64,000 nucleotides of DNA from Robertmurraya sp. FSL R5-0851 (GTDB lineage Bacteria; Bacillota; Bacilli; Bacillales; Cytobacillaceae). Positions 17,041 through 25,753 of this stretch are shown here, one piece after another. A model generated the notes under the pieces. It was given only the letters and a program-made list of their open reading frames with translations. It searched no databases and was not told where the DNA came from. Both the position numbers and the translations under genes were made by a program. Location: assembly GCF_038002965.1 (NCBI RefSeq), contig NZ_JBBOOE010000002.1:124001-188000 (forward strand), written 5' to 3'. How positions within the stretch are numbered: position 1 is the stretch's first letter; the number at the start of each line of letters is the position of its first letter.

Positions 17041-18446
17041 CACTAGTGTTGTATTAATTTAATTTCACTATTTAAAAAACTCAAAATGTTCAATTTTATT
17101 ATTTTATGCAAAGAAAAAGTCCTTTATAATGGATAGGTCAGGTGGTAATCCCGTCCAAATCCAATAATAAAGGACCAATCTTATGGATAAGATTACACGA
17201 AAAACATCATTTGGACAATGGTTTTCACCTATAAATGTTGAATTATTTGATGATCAAGTGAAAACATTGAAATTAGATTTCTATACGAAAAAACTTACGA
17301 CGGAATCATTTTTAAAATTATTACTTTATGCACAGCTTGAAGAAGTAGAAAGTCTTCATGCGTTGAGTGATTGTCTTTTTGATGATCAACTCCAAAAAGG
17401 CATTGATCTGGATTCCATTAGTATTTCTCAGCTTTCACGACGATTAAATGGGATGAATCCAGATTTATTCCAACGACTTTTCCTTGATCTGGTCGCACAA
17501 ATTCATGCCAAAACACACTACACCAAACTCGTCATGCCGTTAAAAATCATTGATTCAAGCACATTGCCACTTAATTTGACTAATCATAAATGGGCAGAGT
17601 TCCGCAAAACAAAAGCGGGTGTAAAGTTACATTTGCGCCTAGTATTTATGGAAAAAGGAATTTCTTATCCTGAAAAGGCTGTGCTAACAATGGCAAAGGA
17701 ACATGATCGTGGTCAACTCGAAATCATGGTAGACGACAAGGAATGCATGTATGTATTTGACCGGGGCTATCTAGACTATGAACGCTTTGATCGCATGACA
17801 GATGATGGGTACTTTTTTCTATCTAGGCTTCGTAAAAACGCAGTCATACGAGAGGTCTACGATTATAATCTACCCGAGGATACGAATGTTCTGTCCGATC
17901 AAATGGTGTTGATTGGTACAACTCAAAACCGTACTGAGAACTACTTTCGTCTTTTAAGAGTGATGGATTCAAAAGGAAACGAACTTCAGTTACTTACGAA
18001 TCGTTTTGATTTAAGCGCCGAAGAGATTTCAGAGATGTATAAATCGCGCTGGGCAATTGAGTTGTTTTTCAAATGGATCAAACAGCACCTCAATATCAAA
18101 AAGTTCTACGGTCGAAGTGAATGGGCGATCCACAATCAAGTGTTTATCGCATTAATCGTTTTTTGCCTACATGTCCTCGTTCAACTCGAGACAAAAAGCA
18201 AGCGTAAAACCTTACAAATTAGCCGTTATCTAAGAGCTGTTTTGTGGAAGCCGGCACATATTTGGCTTCGGAAAATCGAAGGAAAAACGATTCCTTAATA
18301 CACAAACTGTCGTCGTCGCAACTGTCTAATTGTAAATATTTTTCCAAATGGATGGAGCCACCTTTGCTTAGGTACTTACTTTTTTGGCTCTAAACGGGAA
18401 GAACTTTAAAACTGAAAATTCAGTCAGTATTTATGCAACACTAGTG
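17041..18446 (+). mobile_element. IS4-family insertion sequence, copy 2 (1406 bp)
   Basis: The ends are CACTAGTGTTGTATTAAT on the left and the complement of CACTAGTGTTGCATAAAT on the right. The 9-bp target duplications GTATGCATT lie at 17032-17040 and 18447-18455. The insertion splits the divergent promoter region between the XRE gene and the RAMP-like gene. Confidence 0.95.
17183..18298 (+). CDS. IS4-family DDE transposase (371 aa)
   Basis: It has the same length and catalytic motifs as the transposase at 2733 (IIDSSTLPL, FDRGYLDY, YKSRWAIELFFKWIK), with scattered amino-acid differences. The two elements therefore arrived separately or diverged long ago. The gene is intact. Confidence 0.95.
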   Translation: MDKITRKTSFGQWFSPINVELFDDQVKTLKLDFYTKKLTTESFLKLLLYAQLEEVESLHALSDCLFDDQLQKGIDLDSISISQLSRRLNGMNPDLFQRLFLDLVAQIHAKTHYTKLVMPLKIIDSSTLPLNLTNHKWAEFRKTKAGVKLHLRLVFMEKGISYPEKAVLTMAKEHDRGQLEIMVDDKECMYVFDRGYLDYERFDRMTDDGYFFLSRLRKNAVIREVYDYNLPEDTNVLSDQMVLIGTTQNRTENYFRLLRVMDSKGNELQLLTNRFDLSAEEISEMYKSRWAIELFFKWIKQHLNIKKFYGRSEWAIHNQVFIALIVFCLHVLVQLETKSKRKTLQISRYLRAVLWKPAHIWLRKIEGKTIP

Positions 18447-18470
18447 GTATGCATTATATAAAATACGGAT

Positions 18471-18492
18471 AATAATACTTATAAGTATTATT
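18471..18492. promoter_or_regulatory. Perfect 22-bp palindrome, probable operator
   Basis: AATAATACTTA is followed directly by its complement. It abuts the GGAGGTGG ribosome binding site of the RAMP-like gene. It is the best candidate operator for the XRE regulator; alternatively it forms a hairpin that limits translation. Confidence 0.6.
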
Positions 18493-18505
18493 GGAGGTGG
18501 TTTTA

Positions 18506-19114
18506 GTGACAATCTTAACTGCGAAAGTGACTATTAGAGGAGTGAGACCATTATTATTTAATAAGTTTACGGTTGATAGTATCCCACTAAAAAGAACTTC
18601 AAGAAGTGGGGTACCTGGTAATAATCCCGAGGAATGGAAAAATTCCTTTAGCATTACTGATGAGGGCCAACTTTACTTGGACCCTAGTTATATTTTTTCA
18701 TGTCTTCGAGCTGGTGGTAAATTCATCCCTAAATCTAGGGGAACTATAGAAAGTGATGTTGCCGCTACTTTACAAGTACTATCTGAAAAAATATTACTAA
18801 ACCGATATATTCCCAGTAACATAGAAGATATATCTACTGACGGTGATGCAGAAACATACATCGATGTTCGACCTGTAACAAGAAGAGGAGTTAAAAACAT
18901 TCGTTATAGGTTAGCAACTAATAAAGGATGGGAAACAGAATTCTTAGTTTCTTGGGATGGCAGCCTAATAAATCCAGATTTAATACATTCAGTTTGTATC
19001 GAGGCTGGTAATTTTGCTGGATTAGGAGATGGTAGAAAAATTGGTTTTGGACGATTTGAGGTAATGAGCTTTAGTGTGCTGGATTACCAGGATCCAAGAA
19101 TCGAACATGCCTAA
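18506..19114 (+). CDS. RAMP-like (Cas5/6/7-fold-like) protein
   Basis: GTG 18506 follows GGAGGTGG. The 202-residue protein begins with a strand (TILTAKVTIRGVRPLLFNKF) and ends with GLGDGRKIGFGRFEV. That end matches the glycine-rich loop (GxG then GxG) near the C-terminus of RAMP-superfamily RNA-binding proteins. The assignment rests on this pattern only. The 3' end overlaps the HNH gene by 8 bases, so the two are translationally coupled. There is no CRISPR array or other cas gene nearby. Confidence 0.5.
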   Translation: MTILTAKVTIRGVRPLLFNKFTVDSIPLKRTSRSGVPGNNPEEWKNSFSITDEGQLYLDPSYIFSCLRAGGKFIPKSRGTIESDVAATLQVLSEKILLNRYIPSNIEDISTDGDAETYIDVRPVTRRGVKNIRYRLATNKGWETEFLVSWDGSLINPDLIHSVCIEAGNFAGLGDGRKIGFGRFEVMSFSVLDYQDPRIEHA

Positions 19115-19394
19115 AAAAAGAACCCCAAGTTCTACTTGGTCTAAATTAAGATATATTGTTTGGAAAAGAGACGATATGTGTTGTAAAAAATGTAGGATAC
19201 CGGTTGGAATCAAAGATTGCCATATTGATCATATAGTAAGTGGTTTACGAGGTTCCAATAAGTTTAAAAACCTAAGAACACTATGTAGGCGTTGTCATGT
19301 CTTAAGAGTGGACTACAGACACAGAGGTATGATCTATAAAGCTTTAAAAGATGGGGTAATTCCCGTTAACTGGAGAAATCATCTATGGAAATAA
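19107..19394 (+). CDS. HNH endonuclease
   Basis: ATG 19107 lies inside the end of the RAMP-like gene. The 95-residue protein is a minimal HNH domain: CCKKC, then CHIDHIVSGLRGSN, then NLRTLCRRCH. These give the two zinc-knuckle pairs and the catalytic His. A basic N-terminus (MPKKRTPSSTWSKLRYIVWKR) is typical of HNH nucleases. The coupling suggests it works with the RAMP-like protein. Confidence 0.85.
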   Translation: MPKKRTPSSTWSKLRYIVWKRDDMCCKKCRIPVGIKDCHIDHIVSGLRGSNKFKNLRTLCRRCHVLRVDYRHRGMIYKALKDGVIPVNWRNHLWK

Positions 19395-19466
19395 TTTAAT
19401 CGAAACAGGAACCTGTTCAATAGGAAATGACCAGCCTATTGCTGAAGAGATAGGTCAAAGTAGCTT

Positions 19467-19563
19467 GGTGAGGTACAGTATGGTTTTATTTTCTCCGGTA
19501 GAGTCTGGTACGATACGTTCCGGCAAGGCAGAGTAAGGTATGGTAGCGTGAGGTATGGTTTGG
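19467..19563 (+). repeat. GGTA-rich degenerate repeat segment
   Basis: Units such as GAGGTACAGTATGGTT, GGTACGATACG, AAGGTATGGTAG and GAGGTATGGTTTGG recur within 100 bases. The composition (G and T rich on this strand) differs from its surroundings. It starts 70 bases after the HNH gene and has no open frame. It may encode a structured RNA or be a decayed tandem repeat. Confidence 0.4.
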
Positions 19564-19656
19564 ATTATTATAAATAAAATCCATAAGATGTGGAATTCAA
19601 AGACGTATAAAATAGAATCACGCCTAGTTTCTACCTAAGCGTGCTTGTATCATGGT

Positions 19657-21519
19657 TTAACTTAAAACCTTATCATTCCATGGAACACCTAAATTATAAT
19701 AAATGTCCTGCATTACTTCCTTGTCCTTAAGGAATAGCAAACCGTAAGATGAAGATTCAATTTTTTTAATCATATAAGCAGAAAAAGTACAGTCATAAAA
19801 CTCTTTTGCTAAGTCAATTTTATCTTGATGGTGTACATTGTCACTAACGAACCACAAATTATTATTATCTGCATATATTTGCTGACCATATAACAAAATA
19901 CATAGTTTCTTACAGCAGTAATCAAAAGTTTCTTTATTAATGGTAATTAACTCAAAATCTTTATGCCCTTCACTCATATTATCCAAACTTTTATCTTGCT
20001 CTAGAACTTTCGTAAATAAATCCCGATTTCTTTGCAACACTGAAAAACCTTTTTTTAGTTGTGTACCTTTAAAATTTGTAACTAAATATTTTATTAAGAA
20101 TCCAGTGGCTGAATAATGAGATATTTCAATACCCTTAACTAAACACTGCATTAGGATAACAATTAGTGAACCTTCCAACTCAACTGCCTTCCTTTGAGCC
20201 AATGCCTTTATTTTTATGTCTTTAGTTTCTTGCTGCTTTTGTATAATATTTTCTTTAAAATCATAAACTATATTTGTTAACATTTTTACATTATTTTGGA
20301 TAATTAACTTCATGATAAGACTTTTATAAGTAATAAAGGTTTGCTCTTCCGATAGAATTCCTAACTCATCTAAGAAAGCTCTTAACTGTCTCTCATTATT
20401 AATGTCAAGGGAGTCTAAAAATTCTTTTAAACTTAAGGAGAAATTTTGCTTAAGTCTACCCTCTCCATTTACATAGATAGAAAAATAAAGAGAAACCAGG
20501 CTTCTCCCTTTTCTGTAGTGTTGATTTTTATAAAGGTGATTAATGAGCGATAAAGTGTTTCTTAACAAAGAATTATATAAATCTATAAAACTTTTCTTAT
20601 CTTGTTCAAGTAAATAAGTAGCTAAATTATCAATATTATATTTTTTATTTTCACTTTTTAAGCGATTAATTACATTAGCAAGTCTATAAACACTTTCTTC
20701 AAATTCTTTATTCATATTATTATCAGCGGCATATTTCAAATTCTGGAATACACTTTCTATATTATAATGGAGTTTTCTATATCGATTATCTATAAATTTA
20801 TTAAAGTACTTATGCCTATAGGTACGTGTGATTAATCTTATTTCACTATTAGTATCTCTTATGGAATTCCTAAGCATTTTGTCTATACTCATTGATTCAA
20901 ATAACGACTTAATTAAATCGATAAAATTACCTATAGACCAACCAATACCGATGGCCCATAACAATATTTTTGAAAAAAGGATTTTTGAAATATGCAAAGA
21001 ATCAGGTTGTAATATCGAAGCATTATAATTTTCTACAAGGGTATATCCTGTAAACATAGTAAATAAAAAGATACTTAGAACAACAACTACAAAACGGTTC
21101 TTTCTAGAATTAATGGAAGCAGAAGGAGCTACACTCTTTTGTTCCCTATGGGTGAACACATAAATTGCAGAAATTATTGATAAACAAAATCCCAAGGAGC
21201 TTGTAGTCCTAGAGATAATATCCCTAACTGTTATATCTCCAAAATGATTAAAACCAATACTATCAAAAAAATAATAAATAGCATTTCTTAATTCCGGAGA
21301 AACTGGTTTATCCACAGGGGGAGCTAGAACAAAATAAAAAATTAAAAAAGCAATAACTAAAAATAAAAAACCTAGCATTGGAAATAAGGCGAAGAAAGAA
21401 ACTATTCTGTCCACTAGCCATATTCCCATAGTTAACGTAAATCTCCATTTTGCTAAGAAACTTTTATAGAGACGATTTATATATTTTTTAAAATCTTCGT
21501 AGATAATTTTTTTGTCCAT
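19657..21519 (-). CDS. Large membrane protein, putative partner of the Panacea antitoxin
   Basis: I chose ATG 21519 (MDKKIIYEDF) after AAGGAGA. The 620-residue protein has about four membrane segments in the first 210 residues (for example FFALFPMLGFLFLVIAFLIF and VVVVLSIFLFTMFTGYTLV). A long soluble helical domain of 400 residues follows. I recognise no catalytic motif. It follows the Panacea-type gene on the same strand with a terminator-like hairpin between, the gene order and spacing of a toxin-antitoxin or defence pair. A membrane-acting toxin or sensor is inferred. Confidence 0.55.
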   Translation of the reverse strand: MDKKIIYEDFKKYINRLYKSFLAKWRFTLTMGIWLVDRIVSFFALFPMLGFLFLVIAFLIFYFVLAPPVDKPVSPELRNAIYYFFDSIGFNHFGDITVRDIISRTTSSLGFCLSIISAIYVFTHREQKSVAPSASINSRKNRFVVVVLSIFLFTMFTGYTLVENYNASILQPDSLHISKILFSKILLWAIGIGWSIGNFIDLIKSLFESMSIDKMLRNSIRDTNSEIRLITRTYRHKYFNKFIDNRYRKLHYNIESVFQNLKYAADNNMNKEFEESVYRLANVINRLKSENKKYNIDNLATYLLEQDKKSFIDLYNSLLRNTLSLINHLYKNQHYRKGRSLVSLYFSIYVNGEGRLKQNFSLSLKEFLDSLDINNERQLRAFLDELGILSEEQTFITYKSLIMKLIIQNNVKMLTNIVYDFKENIIQKQQETKDIKIKALAQRKAVELEGSLIVILMQCLVKGIEISHYSATGFLIKYLVTNFKGTQLKKGFSVLQRNRDLFTKVLEQDKSLDNMSEGHKDFELITINKETFDYCCKKLCILLYGQQIYADNNNLWFVSDNVHHQDKIDLAKEFYDCTFSAYMIKKIESSSYGLLFLKDKEVMQDIYYNLGVPWNDKVLS

Positions 21520-21543
21520 AGAAAATCTCCTTATCACATACAA

Positions 21544-21570
21544 AAAGAGACGACTAGTGTTCGTCTCTTT
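21544..21570 (-). terminator. Hairpin between the Panacea gene and its downstream partner
   Basis: AAAGAGACGA pairs perfectly with TCGTCTCTTT. On the minus strand it is followed by a short T-run and then the AAGGAGA of the next gene. It should reduce transcription of the membrane protein relative to the antitoxin. Confidence 0.65.
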
Positions 21571-21587
21571 AAATTTATCTACACCAT

Positions 21588-22031
21588 TTAATTAATTTGG
21601 GTTTGAAAATATTTCCTAATTTTATTTTTAATAATAGTATCATTTTTATCGGTATATAGCCATGGATCCTCTTGATGTGTTAACTCCTCAAGGTATTTCC
21701 CATCATATTCTCCGTATGCTTCCCATACTGCATCAAGGATATCCAACTGCGGTTTAGTAAAGATGCGTTTTCCATTCACCTTATTTTCAAACGGTTTATG
21801 ATGGATTGTAAGATAACCTAAATGTCTATAATCAAAGTAAAGTTCCGGTACTACAGGACCATGATCCCAAGCTTTAATATCTTCATGAAATAGAGGTTCT
21901 CCCTTAAAAGCCATATACCAACCCTGAGCATAATATACTAGCTTCTGCAACTTTAATGGAGTAATCGCCAAAGGTGTGCTTGGAACACTTAAACTAATAA
22001 AATAATTTGCAACATCTTTAGCTGTTGGCAT
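21588..22031 (-). CDS. Panacea-domain (DUF4065) antitoxin-like protein
   Basis: The N-terminal half carries the family signature: DVANYFISL, ITPLKLQKLVYYAQGWYMAF, EDIKAWDHGPVVPELYFDYR. Length is 147 residues, as usual for Panacea/SocA/GepA proteins. These proteins act as antitoxins for many unrelated toxins. It is preceded by a GGAGG-type ribosome binding site. Its partner should be the membrane protein gene immediately downstream. Confidence 0.85.
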   Translation of the reverse strand: MPTAKDVANYFISLSVPSTPLAITPLKLQKLVYYAQGWYMAFKGEPLFHEDIKAWDHGPVVPELYFDYRHLGYLTIHHKPFENKVNGKRIFTKPQLDILDAVWEAYGEYDGKYLEELTHQEDPWLYTDKNDTIIKNKIRKYFQTQIN

Positions 22032-22410
22032 ATAACCACCTCCTTACTTAAATTTTAGACTAAATCTGTAAAAATGTCACTCGTTTACGGTAAAAAACAA
22101 CTTATTTCTTTAAAATTAATGGCTATGTTATTTTCAACAATGTTTTTTGGCACCATTCCTGCGAATAAGTGAGCATTCGAGAGATATTCGTATCAAACTG
22201 AGGGAGTTTAAGAGTGCTGTTAACTAGAATTCAACAAACGGTCCAGTTTGTTGAGCAACTTCTTTAAAGATTTTTTGCCGGTGGGTGGAGATAGAATATA
22301 CGTATCGGATACAGCAGATTTTACATATAAGCAGATTATAAGTAACAATTATATAAAATCACGTGTAGGTATCGCTTACTAATAATATTCTCTTACATTA
22401 CTTTAAGCAT

Positions 22411-22560
22411 TTATAAAACCGTTTAATTCAATAGAAGAACTTAAAAAGGAAATTAGAAGTTATATGACCTACTATAACAATCTAGATATCAATGGAATTT
22501 AAAGAAGATGACCCCTGTTGAATACAGAAATCATCTTCTCCATGTGGAATGACCTTTACA
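22411..22560 (+). pseudogene. Remnant of an IS3-family transposase C-terminus
   Basis: Translation gives KPFNSIEELKKEIRSYMTYY and then, in a shifted frame, KKMTPVEYRNHLL. This is the typical end of IS3-family OrfB. It is broken by a frameshift and stops. Nothing else in 22032-22636 looks coding. Confidence 0.8.
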
Positions 22561-22636
22561 ACGGGTACACTTAAAAAATCTGGCTAACAGCGGCCCTTGA
22601 TTAACTTTATCAATATTACTACATTATACAAAAATT

Positions 22637-23161
22637 CTATAAATTCGATTTAACCCAGGATTCTAACTGTCCCTCCTGTATTTCTCCTTCATGTATTTGT
22701 ACAACTTTTCCTTCCCTATTAATAATAAAGCTTGCTGGGAGCAAATCAACATTAAATAAATTTGTGACTTCACTTTGTTTATCCAACAGTACTGGTAAAT
22801 GTAGATTATTTTGTTCAAAATAATTTCTTACTACAAATTCGGACTCTTCTATGTTAATTGCTAATACTTCAAAGCCATTATTCTTATATTTATCATATAC
22901 ATTTTGTATTGCAGGCATTTCGTTTTTACAGGGCTTACACCATGAACCCCAAAAATTCAACAATACTACCTTTCCTTTTAATTCTTCTAAGTTATGTTCT
23001 GACCCTGATAAATTTTTAAGAGAAAAATTAGGAGCACTTTCATTAATTTTTACTTTTACCATATCTTCTTTTGTGATATTCATATAGAGCACAAACACAA
23101 CTGAAAGAAACAATAAAGCAAGGATAAAAACTCGAAACCAATACCGTTTTTTCTTCTCCAC
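22637..23161 (-). CDS. ResA/TlpA-like thiol-disulfide oxidoreductase
   Basis: An N-terminal membrane anchor (RVFILALLFLSVVFVLYM) is followed by an AhpC/TSA-type thioredoxin fold: APNFSLKNLSG, VVLLNFWGSWCKPCKNEMP (CxxC active site) and LLPASFIINREGKVV (cis-proline region). The length of 174 residues is normal. It probably reduces disulfides outside the membrane. The neighbouring secreted protein (23447) has no cysteine after its signal, so that is not its substrate. GGAGG precedes the start. Confidence 0.88.
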   Translation of the reverse strand: MEKKKRYWFRVFILALLFLSVVFVLYMNITKEDMVKVKINESAPNFSLKNLSGSEHNLEELKGKVVLLNFWGSWCKPCKNEMPAIQNVYDKYKNNGFEVLAINIEESEFVVRNYFEQNNLHLPVLLDKQSEVTNLFNVDLLPASFIINREGKVVQIHEGEIQEGQLESWVKSNL

Positions 23162-23446
23162 AGTTAGATCCTCCTGTTATATATTATCATTCCAATATTA
23201 ATAAACAAATTTGGAAAGGTAAACAATTATATCCATTGATAGGAATATATATATAAAATTACATATTTTATACATTTTCGACATATTTTTGAACATATGG
23301 TATTTACAAATAGAGTTATTAATTGATATAGTTAGTTTCATTAGCGCTAATGTATAATTTTACCTTGGTAAAAAATAGATTAACTGTAATTAAATATTAA
23401 ACTATTATTATCAACTCTATTTAAAAACTTTCTAATGAGGTGTACA

Positions 23447-23851
23447 ATGAAAAAAAAGATTAATAGAATATTATCCATTTCTGCTTTTTGTTTTGTATTA
23501 CTATTACCGAGTTTAGCAATGGCTTCTTCATATGTTTCCACTTTCTCTATTCTAACATCAAGTGGTTTTAAAGGTGCCACTCGTTCTTATGATGGTTCAA
23601 ACCTTGGTATCACTACATATGGTAAAACTGCTGACGGACAATCTGCATATGGAACAAGCAGTATTTTTTATATAGCTTTATATAGAGATAACACATGGGC
23701 TGATGACCATATTGGAACTGTAACCCACTCTAGAACTGCTGATTCAACATCTAAATGGTCTAGTGTCGGAAAAGGAAATTATTATTTTACGTTTTGGAAA
23801 AATGATGATAAAGTTTATGTAAAAGGAACAGTTGGAATGTTTAACTACTAA
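23447..23851 (+). CDS. Secreted protein with signal peptide, unknown role
   Basis: ATG 23447 follows GAGGTG. The signal peptide (KKKINRILSISAFCFVLLLPSLAMA/S) gives a mature chain of about 108 residues rich in Ser, Thr, Gly and aromatic residues, with no cysteine. It is predicted to be beta-rich (YVSTFSILTSSGFKG ... YYFTFWKNDDKVYVKGTVGMF). It could be a bacteriocin or a surface or biofilm protein. I recognise no family. A 16-bp hairpin follows its stop codon. Confidence 0.65.
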   Translation: MKKKINRILSISAFCFVLLLPSLAMASSYVSTFSILTSSGFKGATRSYDGSNLGITTYGKTADGQSAYGTSSIFYIALYRDNTWADDHIGTVTHSRTADSTSKWSSVGKGNYYFTFWKNDDKVYVKGTVGMFNY

Positions 23852-23856
23852 TAATT

Positions 23857-23902
23857 TTATATCCTCCTAGATTAGACACTATCTTTATCTAGGAGGATAT
23901 AA
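23857..23902 (+). promoter_or_regulatory. Perfect 16-bp stem-loop between secreted protein and VanZ genes
   Basis: TTATATCCTCCTAGAT pairs with ATCTAGGAGGATATAA around a 14-base loop, without a long T-run. The stem contains AGGAGG. It probably acts as an mRNA-stabilising or partial-termination hairpin that lets the secreted protein be made in excess. Confidence 0.65.
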
Positions 23903-23932
23903 AACTAGCACAGTAATAAAGGAGAAATAATT

Positions 23933-24547
23933 ATGCTTTTATCTTCCTCAATACCATATGCAATAGGAATATTAATTGGGATTACTTATATTACTTACAA
24001 ATTAATAGCAAAGTTTATCTTAAAAAGAGAAGTAAACATCCTGATCGATCTGATTTTGGGGTCATTTATTGTGTATATATTTGCAATCATTGGATTAACC
24101 TTATTTCCATTGCCTATTGGAGCAGAACACTTAACAGTATTAAGAGGCACCCAAAGTGATAGTAGTATTACATTCAACATATTACCATTTACTTCTATTT
24201 TAGACACCATAGTAACTCAAGAAATATCCTCAAACACCTATCAGATAGTACGTCAATTAGGGGGGAATGTTTTGTTGTTTATTCCAATTGGGATATACGT
24301 GCCCCTATTATTTAAAAATAAATTTAAAAATGTCCTTATATTTGGTTTTATCTTATCCTTAGCAATAGAAATTTTTCAACTCATAATATCTATGTTTATT
24401 GACTTTAATTATCGTATAACAGATATCGACGATATCATTCTAAATACTAGTGGTGCTATTTTAGGTTTTCTTATTTCAAAATATTTAGGATTTCAAAAAA
24501 TTGATGATATGATTTCAAGTAATGTTAAAAAGGTTAACTTAAACTAA
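23933..24547 (+). CDS. VanZ-family membrane protein
   Basis: AAAGGAG precedes ATG 23933. Five or so membrane segments carry the VanZ features NILPF, GGNVLLFIPIGIYVPLLF, AIEIFQLI and the end block RITDIDDIILNTSGAILGFLI. VanZ proteins influence glycopeptide or envelope-drug sensitivity by poorly known means. It is in line with the secreted protein gene. Confidence 0.88.
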   Translation: MLLSSSIPYAIGILIGITYITYKLIAKFILKREVNILIDLILGSFIVYIFAIIGLTLFPLPIGAEHLTVLRGTQSDSSITFNILPFTSILDTIVTQEISSNTYQIVRQLGGNVLLFIPIGIYVPLLFKNKFKNVLIFGFILSLAIEIFQLIISMFIDFNYRITDIDDIILNTSGAILGFLISKYLGFQKIDDMISSNVKKVNLN

Positions 24548-24635
24548 GTAATCAGTGTAGAGGAAAATAAAATCAACGAATTCTCTTTTTTAATATCCCT
24601 TAAGATTAAACAGTTATTTCTTTAGGCAGTATGTA

Positions 24636-24680
24636 AGGTCTAAATCCGGTAAGTCCCGGATTTAGACCTCTTTATTTACC
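24636..24680 (+). terminator. Strong intrinsic terminator
   Basis: AGGTCTAAATCCGG pairs perfectly with CCGGATTTAGACCT, followed by CTTTATTT. It closes the VanZ unit. Confidence 0.9.
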
Positions 24681-24831
24681 TTAATTCATTTTTATCTATA
24701 GGTTCTCTGTATTGTTTTTGCTTAAAATGTTCGATCATATTCATACAATAGTAGATGATCGTATATGGACCCGACCCTTGCTATAATGACAGTTAACTTT
24801 TATTAGGCAGATACTAGTGGTGTAAAAGAAC

Positions 24832-25188
24832 TTGAAGATTAAATTTAACGGAAACAATCCTATATATTTACAAATTGTTCTGTATTTCAAGATCCAAATA
24901 ATAAATGGAACACTACTTCCAGGGCAAATTTTGCCCTCAAGAAGGGAAATTGCTACTCTACTAGGGGTAAATATTAACACGGTACAAAGAGCTTTTACTG
25001 AGTTGGAAAGAGAAAGTATAATTGTTAATCACCCAAATAGAAATAGCACTATACAGGACGATTTATTGGTAATTAAAAAAATACGTATAGATTTAATTAG
25101 GAAATATTTAGATGTATTCTTAGAAGACGTAAAAGATATTAATGTTTCATTCAGTGAAATAGTTACCATTCTAAAAGGGAAATATTAG
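24832..25188 (+). CDS. GntR-family (YtrA-like) regulator
   Basis: The 118-residue protein has the winged HTH of GntR proteins (PIYLQIVLYFKIQIINGTLLPGQILPSRREIATLLGVNINTVQRAFTELE) and only a short helical tail, as in the YtrA subfamily. TTG 24832 with a weak GGTG site is the best start. YtrA regulators usually control an ABC transporter just downstream. Here only a 16-codon gene start (25219-25269) remains. Confidence 0.82.
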   Translation: MKIKFNGNNPIYLQIVLYFKIQIINGTLLPGQILPSRREIATLLGVNINTVQRAFTELERESIIVNHPNRNSTIQDDLLVIKKIRIDLIRKYLDVFLEDVKDINVSFSEIVTILKGKY

Positions 25189-25753
25189 TAACAAACCACC
25201 TAAAAGAGTAAAGGGATGTATATGTTTGCAAAACCTAAGGAAATCTATAGTGATTTGGCCCCCTAATTCTGGATAAGAGCCTTCAAAAGCTCTTTCTTTC
25301 TCGTTTTTGATACTTAGCTATCCTGCCTCACTTTTCGCTTCATCACTTCTTTGCTACAGACTTATCATCATCTCTTTAATGAAGCCTTCTTTCAAGCTTG
25401 GAATATTTGAAAATGGTTATGTGGAAATATATTTGGAGGGCTTTTAGTCATAGTTACTAATATAATGTCGTTGGTTGGCTTTATTTTATTAATGATCTTC
25501 TCAGTTATATTAAAAGGAAAGAATATAAATTTTAGGAATAACGGGCTTTGATCCACTAAGATCAAGGTCCTTTTTTACATAAATTTAGAGCAACATTATT
25601 TAACAATAGTTGCAGTATTATTGAATAACAATTCGGGGGTTAAGAGCTTAGGAATATCCTGGCTCTTTTTTTAATGAAAAAACAATTTTTATCATATCAC
25701 AAAAACTTTCTCTGTTTTAGAATCGTCTAATTGGTGGAAGGGAGCAGAGTGCC
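25189..25753 (+). other. Mostly non-coding stretch with a gene stub and two terminators
   Basis: ATG 25219 after AAAGGG starts a frame that ends after 16 codons (MYMFAKPKEIYSDLAP), probably a truncated gene. A terminator at 25543-25577 pairs GGGCTTTGAT with ATCAAGGTCC before TTTTTT. Another at 25642-25673 pairs AAGAGC with GCTCTT before a T-run. A short hydrophobic frame ends near 25551 and is not convincing. Confidence 0.5.

Noticed and set aside
18506..19394. Type III CRISPR-Cas remnant
   Set aside because: There is no Cas10, no array and no second RAMP gene. The HNH partner is not part of type III systems.
24832..25280. Intact YtrA-type ABC transporter operon
   Set aside because: Only the regulator is complete. 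The following gene stops after 16 codons and no ATPase gene is present.
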